This document shows, in pieces, positions 9,301-18,181 of a DNA stretch of 64,000 nucleotides. The position numbers were made by a program, and so were the translations under genes. The DNA is from Brucella pecoris. Lineage in GTDB: Bacteria; Pseudomonadota; Alphaproteobacteria; Rhizobiales; Rhizobiaceae. Each line of letters starts with the position of its first letter. Positions within the stretch are counted from its first letter, which is position 1. Under the pieces are notes generated by a model that saw nothing but the letters and a program-made list of their open reading frames with translations, was not told the origin of the DNA and made no database searches. The stretch is taken from contig NZ_VEWK01000014.1 of assembly GCF_006376675.1 (NCBI RefSeq), forward strand, positions 48,287 to 112,286, read 5' to 3'.

Positions 9301-10233
9301 CTAACGGTAGATTCCAGTATGAATCTCACCGTTCAAATCGCACCAGGCACGATACATGCCGGGACTGTTGAACGGCAAACAGACATTACCCTTGCGATCC
9401 ACGGCAACAAGGCCACCGGAGCCACCAATTTCACCGAGTTCGCGGACAACTGCATCAGCCGCTTCACCGAGCGATTGTCCAGCCCAGCGCATCCGGGCAT
9501 CAATTTCATGACCTACGGCCCAGCGAATGAAATATTCTCCGTGACCGGTGGCCGAAAGCGCAACGGTCTGGTCGTCTGCCCAGGTTCCAGCGCCTATGAC
9601 CGGACTGTCTCCAACACGTCCCGGAGTCTTGGCGGTCATCCCACCAGTGGATGTGGCTGCCGCCAAGTGTCCGAAGCTGTCTAGAGCAGCGGCTCCGACA
9701 GTTCCGTGCTTGCGGGCGGGATCGCCATCGTCAGCAGCACCGCTGCGGCGACGTAGCATTTCATCATGCAATGCCTTGCGACGTTGCTCCGTCGAGAACC
9801 ATTCCGGAGGCATCATTTCCAAACCAGCAGCTTCGCAAAAACGCTTTGCCCCTGCGCCTGCAAAAAATACGTGCTCAGTCTGTTCCATGACCGCACGCGC
9901 CGCCAGGACTGGATTGCGTGGCCCGCAAATTCCCGAAATGGCACCGCATGCACGAGTAGCGCCGTCCATGATGGCGGCATCCATCTCATGCGTTTCATCC
10001 GTTGTGAAAACAGAACCACGGCCTGCGTTGAACAGTGGATTTTCTTCCAGCGCGACCACAGACGCCGTGACGGCATCAATGGCTGTGCCCCCGTCCCGCA
10101 ACACGTCGAGCCCAGCCTGTAAGCATTCGCGTAAACCGGCATGAAAGGCCGCTTCCTTCTCCGGCGACATATTAGCCTTGAGAATGGTTCCAGCGCCGCC
10201 ATGCAACGCAATTACAGGTACGAACTTGGACAT
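9301..10233 (-). CDS. iaaA: Isoaspartyl peptidase / L-asparaginase (plant type, Ntn hydrolase)
   Basis: A 310-residue N-terminal nucleophile hydrolase that cleaves isoaspartyl dipeptides and L-asparagine. The proenzyme is expected to self-cleave before Thr178 in HGTVGAA, giving alpha and beta subunits; the beta chain carries TSTGGMTAKTPGRVGDSP, the family's substrate-binding block. HGGAGTI near the start and NPLFNAGRGSVF are also family marks. It lacks a signal peptide. It lies upstream of the peptide operon in the same orientation but is separated by about 420 nt, so it likely has its own transcript while serving the same purpose, disposal of modified peptides. Confidence 0.92.
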   Translation of the reverse strand: MSKFVPVIALHGGAGTILKANMSPEKEAAFHAGLRECLQAGLDVLRDGGTAIDAVTASVVALEENPLFNAGRGSVFTTDETHEMDAAIMDGATRACGAISGICGPRNPVLAARAVMEQTEHVFFAGAGAKRFCEAAGLEMMPPEWFSTEQRRKALHDEMLRRRSGAADDGDPARKHGTVGAAALDSFGHLAAATSTGGMTAKTPGRVGDSPVIGAGTWADDQTVALSATGHGEYFIRWAVGHEIDARMRWAGQSLGEAADAVVRELGEIGGSGGLVAVDRKGNVCLPFNSPGMYRAWCDLNGEIHTGIYR

Positions 10234-10291
10234 TTTAGCTCACTATTAAGGATGCGTTCACAGATCGGAGTAATGCGAAGAAATATGCAAA

Positions 10292-10672
10292 CTATCGGAA
10301 TGTGTCAGCCGGTTTTGACTGGTTCGTGTCACTTTGTGTATTCTCGAGTTCCTTCGGCAAAGGCTGGCTTGAGCAGCGCATATGCATTTCACGAACGAAT
10401 AGTTTTCGCCGCTTCTCATCATTCTCTTTTATTGCCATTGCAATACCCAGTCCGTAGGGGCCGATAAGAAGTCCTGGAGCCAGATCGGAAACCTTCTTTT
10501 CTCCCGCTTCATAATTCACAACCTCCGCGCGAATTTGTTCGCACTGCGGTGACTGCCATTTAGGGTCCTGCGAGGAGAGAGTGGTTGCATAGTTTTGCGG
10601 CGATGTCGTGCATCCTGCCAATGTCAACGACAGCAGGCCAATAGCCCCCGCCCCTATACGATCCATCTTCAT
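10292..10672 (-). CDS. Small predicted outer-membrane lipoprotein, unknown function
   Basis: A 126-residue protein starting MKMDRIGAGAIGLLSLTLAGC, a clear lipoprotein signal peptide with lipobox LAGC and lipidated Cys21. The ATG at 10672 is chosen because GGAG lies 6 nt upstream and because a longer reading would spoil the signal. The mature part is hydrophilic except for a short glycine-rich hydrophobic patch (PGLLIGPYGLGIAMAI), which might touch or enter a membrane. Residue Cys after Gly marks lipid attachment and Thr2/Thr3 do not act as a retention signal, so outer-membrane sorting is likely. I do not recognise the family. Confidence 0.65.
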   Translation of the reverse strand: MKMDRIGAGAIGLLSLTLAGCTTSPQNYATTLSSQDPKWQSPQCEQIRAEVVNYEAGEKKVSDLAPGLLIGPYGLGIAMAIKENDEKRRKLFVREMHMRCSSQPLPKELENTQSDTNQSKPADTFR

Positions 10673-10764
10673 ACTGCTCCGTCTCATTGTTAAAACAGTT
10701 CCAACCCTGGGCCGGTTGGTGGTTGCAATTTCTATCACATCACCCGCGCTTTCCAGTGGGCTTC

Positions 10765-10995
10765 TTAACTTTTTCCATCTTCAAGAATCGCTTCCGCCAC
10801 CAGTCCGCCAGCTATACGAAAGTCATCGGACCATTCGTCATCATCAAATACACAAAGCGCAATTGTTGCACATCTCTGCCTCTCCTTGAGAAGGGCGAGT
10901 GCAATGGCCTCTAAAGTAGCCGTTTCACCGCTCGTTTGGGCGATTTCGAGCCACAAACCTTTAGCAGCGTCTGCAATATCACGGGAAAACTCCAT
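10765..10995 (-). CDS. Conserved-looking small cytoplasmic protein, unknown function
   Basis: A 76-residue acidic protein (MEFSRDIADAAKGLWLEIAQ...) preceded by an excellent ribosome-binding site, AGGAGG 8 nt before the ATG at 10995. It is predicted mostly helical at the N-terminus, with an acidic DDDEWSDD turn near the centre. No signal peptide, membrane span or recognisable domain. The strong translation signal is the main reason for calling it. It stands alone between the lipoprotein gene and a gene-poor stretch. Confidence 0.55.
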   Translation of the reverse strand: MEFSRDIADAAKGLWLEIAQTSGETATLEAIALALLKERQRCATIALCVFDDDEWSDDFRIAGGLVAEAILEDGKS

Positions 10996-11197
10996 GTAGT
11001 CCGCCTCCTCGGAGGCTTCAGCAAGCAGAAGCCTTATTTCATCGAATCATAAAACAGCCCCTGATTTTTAGCGATTCAGAATGAATTGCGTCAGACACTT
11101 TTCAATCACACTACAGTCAACGATACTTTCTATTCGAATGAATATAAGCTTTGAAGCTTCAACGCATCACGACCGGTGGGTAGTGGTTTAATAAATA

Positions 11198-11371
11198 GTG
11201 AGGTCGAGTTTGAAGCCGGATTTAGTCTTTAAAGTCGTTCTCGCGCTTTGCACTGCCTTCCTTCTGATCGCTATATTTGTCAGATTTTATCACGAGTATC
11301 ATGATATCGATCCGACCTGGGGCAATATGCGCCCCGGAATTCATCCCGGATGGAATGATCGCGAGGACTAG
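11198..11371 (+). CDS. Tiny predicted single-span membrane protein
   Basis: A 57-codon reading frame beginning GTG (11198) or TTG (11210), the latter with GTGAGG just upstream. The peptide has one hydrophobic span (VVLALCTAFLLIAIFV) followed by a polar tail rich in Trp, Pro and His (DPTWGNMRPGIHPGW). Such single-pass small proteins are common but easily missed. Evidence is limited to the span, the ordered polar tail and absence of any competing gene; it could be spurious. Confidence 0.42.
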   Translation: MRSSLKPDLVFKVVLALCTAFLLIAIFVRFYHEYHDIDPTWGNMRPGIHPGWNDRED

Positions 11372-11551
11372 TTTCATTTAGCTGTGTTGATCGATTTGAG
11401 CTTTATCGAAGAGGCGACGTCGATCATGCACGCCTTCAGAGAAGAAAATCGCAGTAATCGTCACAATTTTATGACTGCAATCGTTAGACACCTTAGGCTA
11501 GGTTTCAATCCGTAAAGGTGATCTTCCGATCCCCTAGTGGAGAGGCATGGC

Positions 11552-12841
11552 ATGACGGTTGAATCTAAGTCCATCCGTATCATACGAACAGTCGTGGAAA
11601 CGCTGCGCCCACAATTCAACATAGAACTGTGGGACGGTACGCGGATAGGCACATTCGACGGTCCGTCACTGATGATCAACGATCCGACGATTGTTCGACA
11701 ACTGATTCTCAAGCCCAATTACGATTCCCTGATCGATATCTGGACTTCGGGTCGTGTCGATATCAGCAATGGCACTATTTTTGATCTCGCCAGTGCCCGA
11801 ACCGACGGCAGCGTGAAGAACAGACTAAAAGAGCTGCCCAAGTGGCAATTACTAAAGGACCTCCCAGCACTCCTATTTGCCGGAAAGTCCGACGCACGTG
11901 CGGCTTTGGACGGTAAGGAGCCTTTTGTCAGCGGATCGAACAAGGAAGCGATTACCCATCATTACGATGTATCCAACGAGTTTTACCGTTTATTTCTCGA
12001 TGAGCGGATGGTTTACACTTGCGGTTATTTCACGGACTGGGCCAACGACATCGATCAGGCACAGAAGGACAAGCTGGAGCTGATCTGCCGTAAATTGCGC
12101 TTGAAACCCGGTGATCGGCTTCTGGATATTGGCTGCGGCTGGGGCGCTCTTCTTATTTATGCAGCGCAGAATTTTGGCGTCATCGGCACCGGCGTTTCGC
12201 TCTCCGAAGCGCAAACGGCGCTGGCCCGCGAGAGGATCAGGCTAGCAGGACTTGAAGATAAGATCACCATTCACGTCAAATCCTATACCGAGCTGGACGG
12301 CCAGTTCGACAAAATATCGTCTGTTGGAATGTTCGAGCATGTCGGCATCACCAATTACGATAGTTATTTCAGCACCGTGAACCGGCTTCTGCGTCCAGGC
12401 GGACTTTACATGCACCACGCAATCACTCGCCGCATGAAGAAGAACAAAAAATCCTTCAAGCGCAAAAGTGCTGAGCATAAGGCACTTGTGAAGTACATTT
12501 TCCCCGGTGGGGAACTCGATCACTTGGGGATGACGGTAGAAAATCTCGAAGGGTACGGCTTCGAAGTTCACGACGTGGAAAATCTGCGCGAACATTATGG
12601 CCGCACCTGCCGTTTATGGTGCGAACGGCTCCATTCCAATTTCGACAAGGCCGTTGCCGAAATTGGCTATCCAAAAGCGCGGCTCTGGCTCCTCTATCTT
12701 GCTGGATGTTCTCTGGCATTTGAAAGAGGCACCGTTCAGATTAACCAGACATTGGCTTCAAAACGCAAACGCGGCATTTCCGCCGTGCCCCAGACCAGAG
12801 CGGATATCTACGCCAATTTCGGCAACCCGGGCGCCGGCTGA
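11552..12841 (+). CDS. cfa: Cyclopropane-fatty-acyl-phospholipid synthase
   Basis: A 429-residue SAM-dependent enzyme that adds a methylene group to unsaturated acyl chains of membrane phospholipids. The N-terminal lipid-binding region is followed by the methyltransferase fold: HHYDVSNEFYRLFLD (136-150), the SAM-binding LLDIGCGWG (190-198) and SVGMFEHVG. The ATG at 11552 is preferred over GTG at 11537 because GGAGAGG stands 6 nt before it. It is monocistronic, convergent with the FGGY kinase gene downstream. Typically induced in stationary phase or acid stress, but no promoter element is certain here. Confidence 0.92.
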   Translation: MTVESKSIRIIRTVVETLRPQFNIELWDGTRIGTFDGPSLMINDPTIVRQLILKPNYDSLIDIWTSGRVDISNGTIFDLASARTDGSVKNRLKELPKWQLLKDLPALLFAGKSDARAALDGKEPFVSGSNKEAITHHYDVSNEFYRLFLDERMVYTCGYFTDWANDIDQAQKDKLELICRKLRLKPGDRLLDIGCGWGALLIYAAQNFGVIGTGVSLSEAQTALARERIRLAGLEDKITIHVKSYTELDGQFDKISSVGMFEHVGITNYDSYFSTVNRLLRPGGLYMHHAITRRMKKNKKSFKRKSAEHKALVKYIFPGGELDHLGMTVENLEGYGFEVHDVENLREHYGRTCRLWCERLHSNFDKAVAEIGYPKARLWLLYLAGCSLAFERGTVQINQTLASKRKRGISAVPQTRADIYANFGNPGAG

Positions 12842-12953
12842 AGCAACGCAGACATCTGCGGCCAGTGGTCTGATTCCGGCATTTGCATCCATCGGATGTG
12901 GATACCGAGCAAATGTCGGAATCGAGAAGACCACGCGTAAATTTATGGTCCTA

Positions 12954-13021
12954 GTGGATTGAATTTGACGTTTGAAACGAGATCTATGTCGGAGGGGTAT
13001 CAAACGTCAAATTCAATCCAC
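12954..13021. repeat. Perfect 22-bp inverted repeat between convergent genes
   Basis: The arm at 12954-12975 (beginning GTGGATTGAATTTGACG) is the exact reverse complement of 13000-13021, with a 24-nt spacer. It lies between the converging cfa and FGGY kinase genes, where a bidirectional terminator is expected, but no U-tract follows either arm. The length and perfection also fit a palindromic repeat element of the Brucella group. Function unproven. Confidence 0.6.
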
Positions 13022-13049
13022 GAGTTCATCAAAGACGGAGGCATCTTCG

Positions 13050-14573
13050 CTAACTGTACGCCCTTTTTATCGAATTGGTCTGTATCAGACGCCAAAGCGG
13101 CGTCATTGCCTCCGTGATATCCCTGTAAAGCGCGTAGCGACGATTGTAGTGCTCAACCAAAGCGGCATTCGGCTTATAGTGCCGATCAGCACGCACCATG
13201 GCAGTGGCGCCATCTGTAAAATCAGAGAACAAACCGACACCGGTTGCCGCAGCTATGGCCGCACCGAGCGCGCCCGTTTCCCGCGAAACGGCAACCGACA
13301 CAGGCACGCCGAGCACGTCGGCAAAAATCTGGGGCCACAGACGGCTCCGGGAACCACCACCGGAAAGCACGGCCTCCTCGAAAGTCGCGCCTGCTTTGCG
13401 GATTGTCTCCACGTGCTGACGATGACCAAAAGCAACACCTTCGAGTAACGCTCGGATCAAATGCCCCTTGGTGTGCCAGCCCGCAATACCGTAAAATCCC
13501 GCACGCGCATGACCGTCCTGCTGCGCTCCGTAGAGATAAGGGTGGTAAAGCGGATCATCATTTGCGGGCTCAATCGCCGCTGCCAGGCCGCAACAGACAT
13601 CAAAAGGCGAGACATCGGCGTGATGTTCACCTTCGAAGAACTCCCGCACCAGCCATTCCAGATTTGCCGCCGAGGTAGCGCTGTTTTCCATCGCCATGTA
13701 ACGGTTGCGATCGAAAGTCGACGTCATGAAAACCGGCCCCTCAAGATCGGGACCGTCGACAATGATCTGATTGATGCTCCACGTGCCAGCGATGATCGAC
13801 GCGCTGCCCGTACGTGAAACCCCGGAACCGAGCGCCGATGCGACGACGTCGAAGAGTCCCCCAATCACAGGCGTACCCGCAGCAAGCCCGGTCTCACGCG
13901 CCACGGCTTCCGTTACGTTGCCTGCAATGTTGTCACTTTCGATGAGTGGCGGCAGGATATCCATGCAATCGCTCAGGCCATAAGCTTCCATCAGAGTCCT
14001 GTCATAACGGCGCTTTGCCAGATCAAGCAAGCCTGCTCCCGACATATCGGAAACTTCGCTAAAACGTTTGCCGGTCAGGCGATTGACGACAAAGTCCTTG
14101 GAGAAGAATACCGTGCCGATCTGGTCAAACAGATCAGGCTGATGACGCTTCAGCCAGGCAAGGAGGGTCGGGGTTTGGGAGGGCCAAGGACGCTGACGAG
14201 CTATCGGATAGGTCCTTGCGCCCACGCCTTCCGCTGCCCACTCTTCAACGAGATCGGTCGCACGTGTGTCGAGTGACTGTATGCCGATGAGAGGCTCCCC
14301 CTCCCGGTCAAGCGCATAAAGCCCGTTGCCATGTCCGGCACAACCGATAGCGGCGATGTCGCTCGCTGCTATACCTGCTTTATCGAGGCAAGCCCGTATG
14401 ACCCTCTTGGCATTGGACCAGAGTTCACCAAGGTCACGCTCGACATGGCCAGGATGTGGCATGCAGCTATGTCCCTCCTCCCCCGCATGTGCGAGTTCGC
14501 GTCCCGTAAGATCAAAGACCACCGCTTTGATGACGGTGTTGCCCGCATCAAGCCCCAACAGATATTTTTGCAT
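13050..14573 (-). CDS. FGGY-family carbohydrate kinase
   Basis: A 507-residue kinase of the xylulokinase/glycerol kinase/erythritol kinase superfamily, phosphorylating a sugar or polyol from ATP. The N-terminal FGGY domain begins GLDAGNTVIKAVVFD (phosphate-1 loop); the C-terminal domain carries GGLFDVVASALGSG and VLSGGGSRSRLWPQIFADVLG, the adenosine motif. GGGAGGGG precedes the ATG. It is the last gene of the operon, 36 nt after the aldolase gene. Resemblance is closest in feel to L-xylulose or erythritol kinases. The neighbours (GlpD-like dehydrogenase, aldolase) suggest the product is a polyol phosphate; the substrate is unknown. Confidence 0.87.
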   Translation of the reverse strand: MQKYLLGLDAGNTVIKAVVFDLTGRELAHAGEEGHSCMPHPGHVERDLGELWSNAKRVIRACLDKAGIAASDIAAIGCAGHGNGLYALDREGEPLIGIQSLDTRATDLVEEWAAEGVGARTYPIARQRPWPSQTPTLLAWLKRHQPDLFDQIGTVFFSKDFVVNRLTGKRFSEVSDMSGAGLLDLAKRRYDRTLMEAYGLSDCMDILPPLIESDNIAGNVTEAVARETGLAAGTPVIGGLFDVVASALGSGVSRTGSASIIAGTWSINQIIVDGPDLEGPVFMTSTFDRNRYMAMENSATSAANLEWLVREFFEGEHHADVSPFDVCCGLAAAIEPANDDPLYHPYLYGAQQDGHARAGFYGIAGWHTKGHLIRALLEGVAFGHRQHVETIRKAGATFEEAVLSGGGSRSRLWPQIFADVLGVPVSVAVSRETGALGAAIAAATGVGLFSDFTDGATAMVRADRHYKPNAALVEHYNRRYALYRDITEAMTPLWRLIQTNSIKRAYS

Positions 14574-14609
14574 CCAGAACCCCTCCCAAGGTTCAACTGG
14601 TTCAGCAAC

Positions 14610-15452
14610 TCAGCCCCGCTGATAAAGCGAGTAAGCCTCCTCGCCACTCGCATCCTGATGGATGATCGCCATCAATCCGCGTACGACGGCGCTAGGATTG
14701 GCATGCTGATATATGTTGCGCCCATAGACCATGCCCATTGCGCCCTGCCGCATCAAGGAGGCCGATTTTGCAAACACTGCTGCAAGGTCTTCCTTGCCAC
14801 CGCCGCGCACCAATACCGGACAACGCGCCGCTTCAACAACGCGATGGAAGTCCTCCGCATTCGTCGTCGGATCCGCCTTGATGATATCAGCGCCCATTTC
14901 GCGGGCAAGCTTCGTAAGTGTCACGATCTTGTCGGCATCACCATCAACCATGTAGCCCCCGCGTTCCGTGACCGGCTGCATGACGAGTGGTTCGATCATC
15001 AGCGGCATACCGTATTTTTCGCAATCAGCTCTGACACGAGAAATATTCTGCACGCACTGGCGAAAAAGGTCCGGCTCATCCGGCAACATGAACAGGTTCA
15101 CCACGACACAGGCCGCATCCATTTGCAGCGCACCGACCAGCGGTTCGGCTTCGTTCTGCAGCACTGCCCACATGTCGCGATGGCGTATACGATTATAAGG
15201 ATTACCCATATCAAGACGCATGACCAGAGCTGGCTTATCCTTGCCGGGGATATCCTGCAAAAGATCTGCCTGGCCATAGTTCATCTGAATCGCATCAGGC
15301 TTTGCATCGACCAATGCCTGGACGACGGCTGGCATGTTCTCCAGTCCGTCGAGAAAAGACGGCTCGTTGCACACGCCATGATCGATAGCCACGTCCAGAC
15401 AACGGCCATTGCCGAACAGCCGGTTCATCCGGACTTTGCGGTTTTCTCGCAT
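14610..15452 (-). CDS. Class I (Schiff-base) aldolase, LsrF/FbaB-like
   Basis: A 280-residue TIM-barrel aldolase of the DeoC/FbaB/LsrF family. DVAIDHG (20-26) is the conserved first strand, and the Schiff-base lysine is probably Lys192 in ADIIKADPT; VLVRGGGK near the end is the phosphate-binding loop. The ATG at 15452 has GGAG 6 nt upstream and overlaps the 3' end of the dehydrogenase gene by 28 nt, so the two are translationally coupled. LsrF itself acts on phosphorylated autoinducer-2, but here the context (GlpD-like dehydrogenase, FGGY kinase) argues for cleavage of a ketose phosphate into two smaller carbons. That is inference. Confidence 0.8.
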   Translation of the reverse strand: MRENRKVRMNRLFGNGRCLDVAIDHGVCNEPSFLDGLENMPAVVQALVDAKPDAIQMNYGQADLLQDIPGKDKPALVMRLDMGNPYNRIRHRDMWAVLQNEAEPLVGALQMDAACVVVNLFMLPDEPDLFRQCVQNISRVRADCEKYGMPLMIEPLVMQPVTERGGYMVDGDADKIVTLTKLAREMGADIIKADPTTNAEDFHRVVEAARCPVLVRGGGKEDLAAVFAKSASLMRQGAMGMVYGRNIYQHANPSAVVRGLMAIIHQDASGEEAYSLYQRG

Positions 15453-17173
15453 AATTCACTCCTTTGTTCGTTCCTTGCGGAAAGCGTTTCCTCGGCAACA
15501 CCGTGGCGCTCGCGCATGAGGGTTAAAAATCGCGTCAGCTCTGCATCGCTACGCTGCGGCGGCCAGCTTTTCTCCGCCGCGAGCAGATCAAGCACAGCCT
15601 TGGTCATGGCGAGGGAAAGTTCACCAGAAATCGCCAGTGTTGTGCGCCGCAGAAGCAGGTCATCCAGATGCTCAACCGCCTCTGCACGGATGAGATACAA
15701 AAACTCTCGCGTGCTGTAGTCGCTATGGGGCAAGGTGCGATCCACCCCACCCGTGATGAAACGGGCGATTTCCGCTGCATCGGTGCCGTAACGTTTGAAA
15801 AGCGATGCAATACGAGCCGAAGATAATTCCGTTGTGGTGGCCAGTTTTTCGATCCAGCTCGCGCGATCTTTCGGGAATGCGCGTCCACCGCCGATTGCAC
15901 GTTCCGTCGTGTCGATCCGGCGCGATTGCGCCAAGCGCTTCAGCACCATGTCGGCAGCCATTTCGCCGAACGACCGGAAAGTCGTCCACTTGCCACCAAT
16001 CATGCAGAGCACGGGAGGGCGGCCATCACATCCTTCAAGCACAGTACAGAAATGGTCGCGCGGAATACGTCCTGTAAAACTGTCATCGCTGGCTGGTAAC
16101 GGACGCACGCCTGCGAACTGAAAGACAATTTCTTCGGGATGTATTTTGACCTCAGGCAACACGAAAGCGAGCGATTGCAAAATGTAGTCCCGCTCGTCTG
16201 CCTCGCAATGCACCTTGCCGGGGTCATCAACGCGGATATCCGTCGATCCAACGAGAACTTTGCCGAGATAAGGAAACAATATGCAGATCCGCCCGTCCTC
16301 GTTCTCGTAATAGATCATATGCCCATGGAGGCTGTCGCTGAGGGCGGGATTGTCGACGATGAGATGCGATCCCTTGGTGCCCCCCATCAGAGGTGCGGGC
16401 TGCGCCTCTTTCGGAAAGAGCGAGCCATTCGCCATGTCGATCCAGCCGCCGGTCGCATTGATGACCAACCGTGGTCTGATTGGCAGCATTTCGCCGGAGA
16501 TTCCGTCGAGCAACAAGAAATCACCACCACCACTTTTCCGAATTGTCGCATAGTTCAGCGCCTTCGCATTGTGGCCAGCAGTGAGGCCATCGCGAAGAAG
16601 TTCTATACCGACCCGCTCGGGATGGCTGACCCAGGCATCAAAATACGTAGCAGAGTTGCGGATCGCTGGATTGAGTGCAGGCCATTTCGCAAGCGTCGTC
16701 TTGCGGCCACGAAAACGGTGCTTTGGCATCAGCGCCCGTTTACGCGTCAGGAAGTCGTAAATGCCCAGCCCTGCTTTGATGGCGATTGCACCACGTCGGC
16801 TTGGACGGCGGGTAAGCCCCAGAAAGCGTACAATCCCATTACCAAGGCCCGAAAAAATGTCGAAGATCGGAACCGTCGTCGGCAATGGAGCCACATAGTG
16901 GGGAGCATTACGAAGCAGTCTGTCACGCTCGACGAGGGATTCCTTGACGAGGCTGAATTCGCCATTCTCCAGATAACGCAACCCGCCATGAACCATGCGC
17001 GAGAGCGCCGCACTGGCACCCGAACAATAGTCCGACTGCTCGACCAGCAGCACATTCACGCCCTGCAGCGCAAGCTCGCGGAAAACGCTGAGCCCGTTAA
17101 TGCCACCGCCAACGACACAAACATCCACCTTCGGGCTCTGGCGGAGCCCGTTCAACATCTCTTCACGGTTCAT
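15425..17173 (-). CDS. FAD-dependent polyol-phosphate (GlpD-like) dehydrogenase
   Basis: A 582-residue flavoprotein of the glycerol-3-phosphate dehydrogenase family, membrane-associated in relatives and passing electrons to quinone. The FAD-binding GGGINGLSVFRELALQG (21-37) is followed by CSGASAALSRMVHGGLRYLENGEF in the GlpD manner, IGGKWTTFRSFGEMAADMV binds FAD ribityl, and a C-terminal helical cap follows. Glycerol degradation genes are absent around it; instead it lies between an aldo-keto reductase and an aldolase, like EryB in the erythritol operon, which oxidises a tetritol phosphate. I infer oxidation of a polyol phosphate to a ketose phosphate. The start follows the AKR stop by 12 nt. 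Confidence 0.82.
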   Translation of the reverse strand: MNREEMLNGLRQSPKVDVCVVGGGINGLSVFRELALQGVNVLLVEQSDYCSGASAALSRMVHGGLRYLENGEFSLVKESLVERDRLLRNAPHYVAPLPTTVPIFDIFSGLGNGIVRFLGLTRRPSRRGAIAIKAGLGIYDFLTRKRALMPKHRFRGRKTTLAKWPALNPAIRNSATYFDAWVSHPERVGIELLRDGLTAGHNAKALNYATIRKSGGGDFLLLDGISGEMLPIRPRLVINATGGWIDMANGSLFPKEAQPAPLMGGTKGSHLIVDNPALSDSLHGHMIYYENEDGRICILFPYLGKVLVGSTDIRVDDPGKVHCEADERDYILQSLAFVLPEVKIHPEEIVFQFAGVRPLPASDDSFTGRIPRDHFCTVLEGCDGRPPVLCMIGGKWTTFRSFGEMAADMVLKRLAQSRRIDTTERAIGGGRAFPKDRASWIEKLATTTELSSARIASLFKRYGTDAAEIARFITGGVDRTLPHSDYSTREFLYLIRAEAVEHLDDLLLRRTTLAISGELSLAMTKAVLDLLAAEKSWPPQRSDAELTRFLTLMRERHGVAEETLSARNEQRSELCEKTAKSG

Positions 17174-17185
17174 GATGGCCGTCCG

Positions 17186-18181
17186 TTATCCGTCCATGTT
17201 AACCAGTTGCGTCGAAATAGCCGTGTCAATTGTCATAAGATCGTCAACTGACAGCCGAAGCTCTCCCGCCTGCGCATTGTCGAGTGCTTGTGTCGGGTTT
17301 CGCGCGCCGCAAAGCGCAAAGGTGACACCGGGTTGCGCAAGCGTCCATGCAATCACGATCTGAGCAACAGTCGCGTCATGCTGATCAGCGACTGGCTGTA
17401 TCGCCCTGGAAAATTCCTTTGCCTTCTGCCTGTTGGTGACGGAAAAGCGCGGATTGTCCTTGCGCTGATCGTCGCCGGAAAATACCCGTTCCGGTCCAAT
17501 CACGCCGGACAGAAGACCAAGCGCGAGAGAGGAATAACTCAAGGTCGATACATTGTTTGCCGTGGTAAGCGGCAACAAATCCTTCTCGATCTCCCGATCT
17601 ATCATGCTGAATCGCTCCTGGATCGCATCGAGTGCTCCCAACTGGATATATTGTTCCAGCTCCGAACGATTAACATTGCTGGCACCGACGGCACGGATTT
17701 TTCCTGCCTGCTTCAATTCCTCAAGCGCCGCGACGGTCTCTTCGATCGGTGTTGTCGGGTCCTGCCAGTGAGTGATGTAAAGGTCGATATAATCAGTGCC
17801 AAGGCGACGCAGACTTTCTTCCACCTCGTGGATGATCGCATCTCGCCCCAAATAGCGATGGACTGGTTTTCCATCCTGATCGAAGAAGTGGTTACCTTTT
17901 TGGGCGTGCCAGACAAGACCGCATTTTGTAACGATAACTGCCTTGTCGCGGCGCCCGACAATCGCCTTGCCGACAATTTCCTCAGATCGCCCGAGACCAT
18001 AGGCCGGTGCGGTATCGATCAGTGTTACACCAGCTTCCAGCGCCCCCTGGATAGCCGCGATGGATTGGGCTTCGTCCGTTCCGCCCCACATCCAGCCGCC
18101 TATGGCCCATGTACCGAGACCGACTGCGGAAGCCTTGACGCCGGAGCGTCCGATTTCGCGGACCAACTGTTCGGAGCTCAT
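17186..18181 (-). CDS. Aldo-keto reductase
   Basis: A 331-residue NADPH-dependent oxidoreductase. The catalytic tetrad is visible as Asp in LIDTAPAYGLG, Tyr in the same motif, Lys in VTKCGLVW and His in YITHWQD; the C-terminal CGARNPTQ binds the cofactor phosphate. It overlaps the SorC regulator gene by the 4-nt ATGA and precedes the GlpD-like dehydrogenase. In this operon it could reduce an incoming sugar to its polyol or an aldehyde released by the aldolase. The substrate is not deducible. Confidence 0.85.
   Translation of the reverse strand: MSSEQLVREIGRSGVKASAVGLGTWAIGGWMWGGTDEAQSIAAIQGALEAGVTLIDTAPAYGLGRSEEIVGKAIVGRRDKAVIVTKCGLVWHAQKGNHFFDQDGKPVHRYLGRDAIIHEVEESLRRLGTDYIDLYITHWQDPTTPIEETVAALEELKQAGKIRAVGASNVNRSELEQYIQLGALDAIQERFSMIDREIEKDLLPLTTANNVSTLSYSSLALGLLSGVIGPERVFSGDDQRKDNPRFSVTNRQKAKEFSRAIQPVADQHDATVAQIVIAWTLAQPGVTFALCGARNPTQALDNAQAGELRLSVDDLMTIDTAISTQLVNMDG

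Noticed and set aside
9057..9371. Possible gene of about 100 codons upstream of the peptide operon
   Set aside because: It runs into the isoaspartyl peptidase gene on the opposite strand and has no ribosome-binding site or protein-like pattern.
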